This document shows positions 31,487 to 32,312 of a stretch of 32,312 nt of DNA, in pieces (position 1 is the first letter of the stretch; each line of letters opens with the position of its first letter). Where the stretch lies: NCBI GenBank assembly GCA_903837175.1, contig CAILTR010000090.1, forward strand, positions 1 to 32,312. Direction: 5' to 3'. Under the pieces are notes generated by a model. The model was not told the origin of the DNA. It worked only from the letters and a program-made list of their open reading frames with translations, and did not search any database. Source of the DNA: an uncultured bacterium (GTDB lineage: Bacteria; Patescibacteriota; Minisyncoccia; Moranbacterales; GWC2-37-73). Made by a program: the position numbers and the translations under genes.

Positions 31487-32141
31487 CTGCTAGTGTTAAA
31501 AAATGAGTTAAAGGAAATTCTTTGATTGTTTTTGGAATAAAACTAGTTGTGCCAAGGTCGGAAACATCCACTTTGGAAAAAAGATCATCTTTTTTTTGTT
31601 TGTCTTTTGGAATAATCTCCGAAAAAGCATAATCCCTTCTCTTGATTAAACTGCCCATCGCAGGCGACCACTGCGAAAAAATGATTTCCGTTTGTTTTTT
31701 TCCAACTGTTTTCAGCGAAAGCGCATCGCCCCAAACGATATTTCTTTTCAGAATAAAACGCACTGTTTCCAGACACGCCTGCTTGCATTTTTTCTTATAC
31801 AAAGCTCCATATATTTCAGCAAAAACTTCAAAGAGCCTCTCCCTGCAAGTTTGAACATTATCCCGAAGAATATCAATGCCATAAATACTCCCAACCGCAA
31901 CAACCGCATAACGCTCAAATTCTAACTGACTTTTGGCATATTTCTTTTTTGCCATCGCCAATTTTCTTTCCAGGATTGGAACCAAAAAATTCCCCGTCCC
32001 ACAGGCAGGCTCAAGAAAACGAGAATCAAATCTCTCAATTTCATGTTCAACCAAATCAAGCATCGCATTGACCTCTCTTTCCGCAGTAAAAACTTCCCCA
32101 TGATCCGCAATTCTTTTTTTTGAAACCACCTGACTTGCCAT
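31470..32141 (-). CDS. SAM-binding methylase-like subunit of the R-M system
   Basis: 223 aa. The N-terminus KKRIADHGEVFTAEREVNAMLDL and motif I RFLEPACGTGNFLVPIL (41-57) are those of N6-adenine methylases of type I/IIG systems. A later NIVWGDALS block (about 154-162) corresponds to the acidic motif before the catalytic one. There is no (D/N/S)PP(Y/F) motif: the protein continues IIFSQWSPAMGSLIKRRDYAFSEI and ends. It is therefore a partner rather than a full methylase, and the 500-aa neighbour supplies NPPY. No truncation or frameshift is evident; similar short forms accompany such methylases elsewhere (family knowledge). ATG at 32141 has no Shine-Dalgarno. Confidence 0.82.
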   Translation of the reverse strand: MASQVVSKKRIADHGEVFTAEREVNAMLDLVEHEIERFDSRFLEPACGTGNFLVPILERKLAMAKKKYAKSQLEFERYAVVAVGSIYGIDILRDNVQTCRERLFEVFAEIYGALYKKKCKQACLETVRFILKRNIVWGDALSLKTVGKKQTEIIFSQWSPAMGSLIKRRDYAFSEIIPKDKQKKDDLFSKVDVSDLGTTSFIPKTIKEFPLTHFLTLADEKSN

Positions 32142-32250
32142 ATTTTTTTAATAATTTGTTACATAGCTTGCTACGCAGCAAAGATAATTAGTCCACATTC
32201 CCATTTTGCATCATTTTTTCCAAAATAAATTTTCTTTCTTCTATTTGCTT

Positions 32251-32312
32251 CTATTTTTCATCTTTTTTTATTTTCACTTCCACTTTCTTCTCCAACGCCT
32301 TGATGCTTTCTA
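32251..32312 (-). CDS. 3' end of an unknown gene
   Basis: The frame enters from the right edge and reads ESIKALEKKVEVKIKKDEK before a TAG stop. It is a Lys/Glu-rich helical tail with no recognisable family. It lies 109 nt before the start of the restriction-modification operon on the same strand. Confidence 0.5.
   Translation of the reverse strand, partial: ESIKALEKKVEVKIKKDEK

Overview
The window looks like a chromosome segment of an uncultivated Patescibacteria (CPR) bacterium, most likely Parcubacteria-like. This is inference from gene content and style: AT-rich DNA, standard code with TGA as stop, weak or absent Shine-Dalgarno sequences on most genes, short secreted and membrane proteins of no known function, DUF4012 and DUF2207 genes, a sortase system, and spacers filled with short repeats. 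Ribosomal protein L9, which some CPR lineages lack, is present. Every convincing gene lies on the minus strand, so transcription runs from the right end of the window to the left.

Right part (about 32312-26480): the 3' end of an unknown gene, then a four-gene restriction-modification-like operon. It encodes a 223-aa SAM-binding methylase-like protein, a 500-aa Eco57I-type N6-adenine methylase with NPPY, an 837-aa protein joining a GIY-YIG/T5orf172-type domain to an SF2 helicase, and a 202-aa membrane protein with a winged-helix-like N-terminus. Two gene relics follow: a methylase-like C-terminal tail, and a Bro-N-like protein with an internal deletion that ends on the clpB promoter.

Middle right (26446-20166): ClpB, a polytopic membrane protein, an HtrA/PDZ protein that has lost its catalytic His and Ser, an LPATG-anchored surface protein, and a sortase carrying calcium-binding-type repeats. 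19681-17558 holds two more exported or membrane proteins. One shares its N-terminal TATGGNA-type repeats with the LPATG protein. Behind them is a run of RNA hairpins closed by a terminator.

Middle left (16964-6887): a strong promoter drives a glycosyltransferase. A Wzz-like protein, a DUF4012 protein and a 92-aa orphan follow, then rfbC, rfbB, a TIM-barrel protein, a DUF2207 protein, two very small ORFs with their own terminator, and rfbD. Together with rfbA and galU to the left, this is a complete dTDP-L-rhamnose pathway plus cell-surface polysaccharide functions.

Left part (6773-1): glyA, rfbA, galU, an unknown membrane/coiled-coil protein, rplI, pyrG and the 5' part of a Nudix hydrolase.

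The most interesting signals are the sortase/LPATG locus beside a dead HtrA, the shared surface-protein repeats, the RfbD with a CX3CX2C insertion, the small-ORF pair, the hairpin-rich 3' region near 17.2-17.5 kb, and the membrane protein and relics attached to the restriction-modification operon. No tRNA, rRNA, CRISPR array or transposase was seen.
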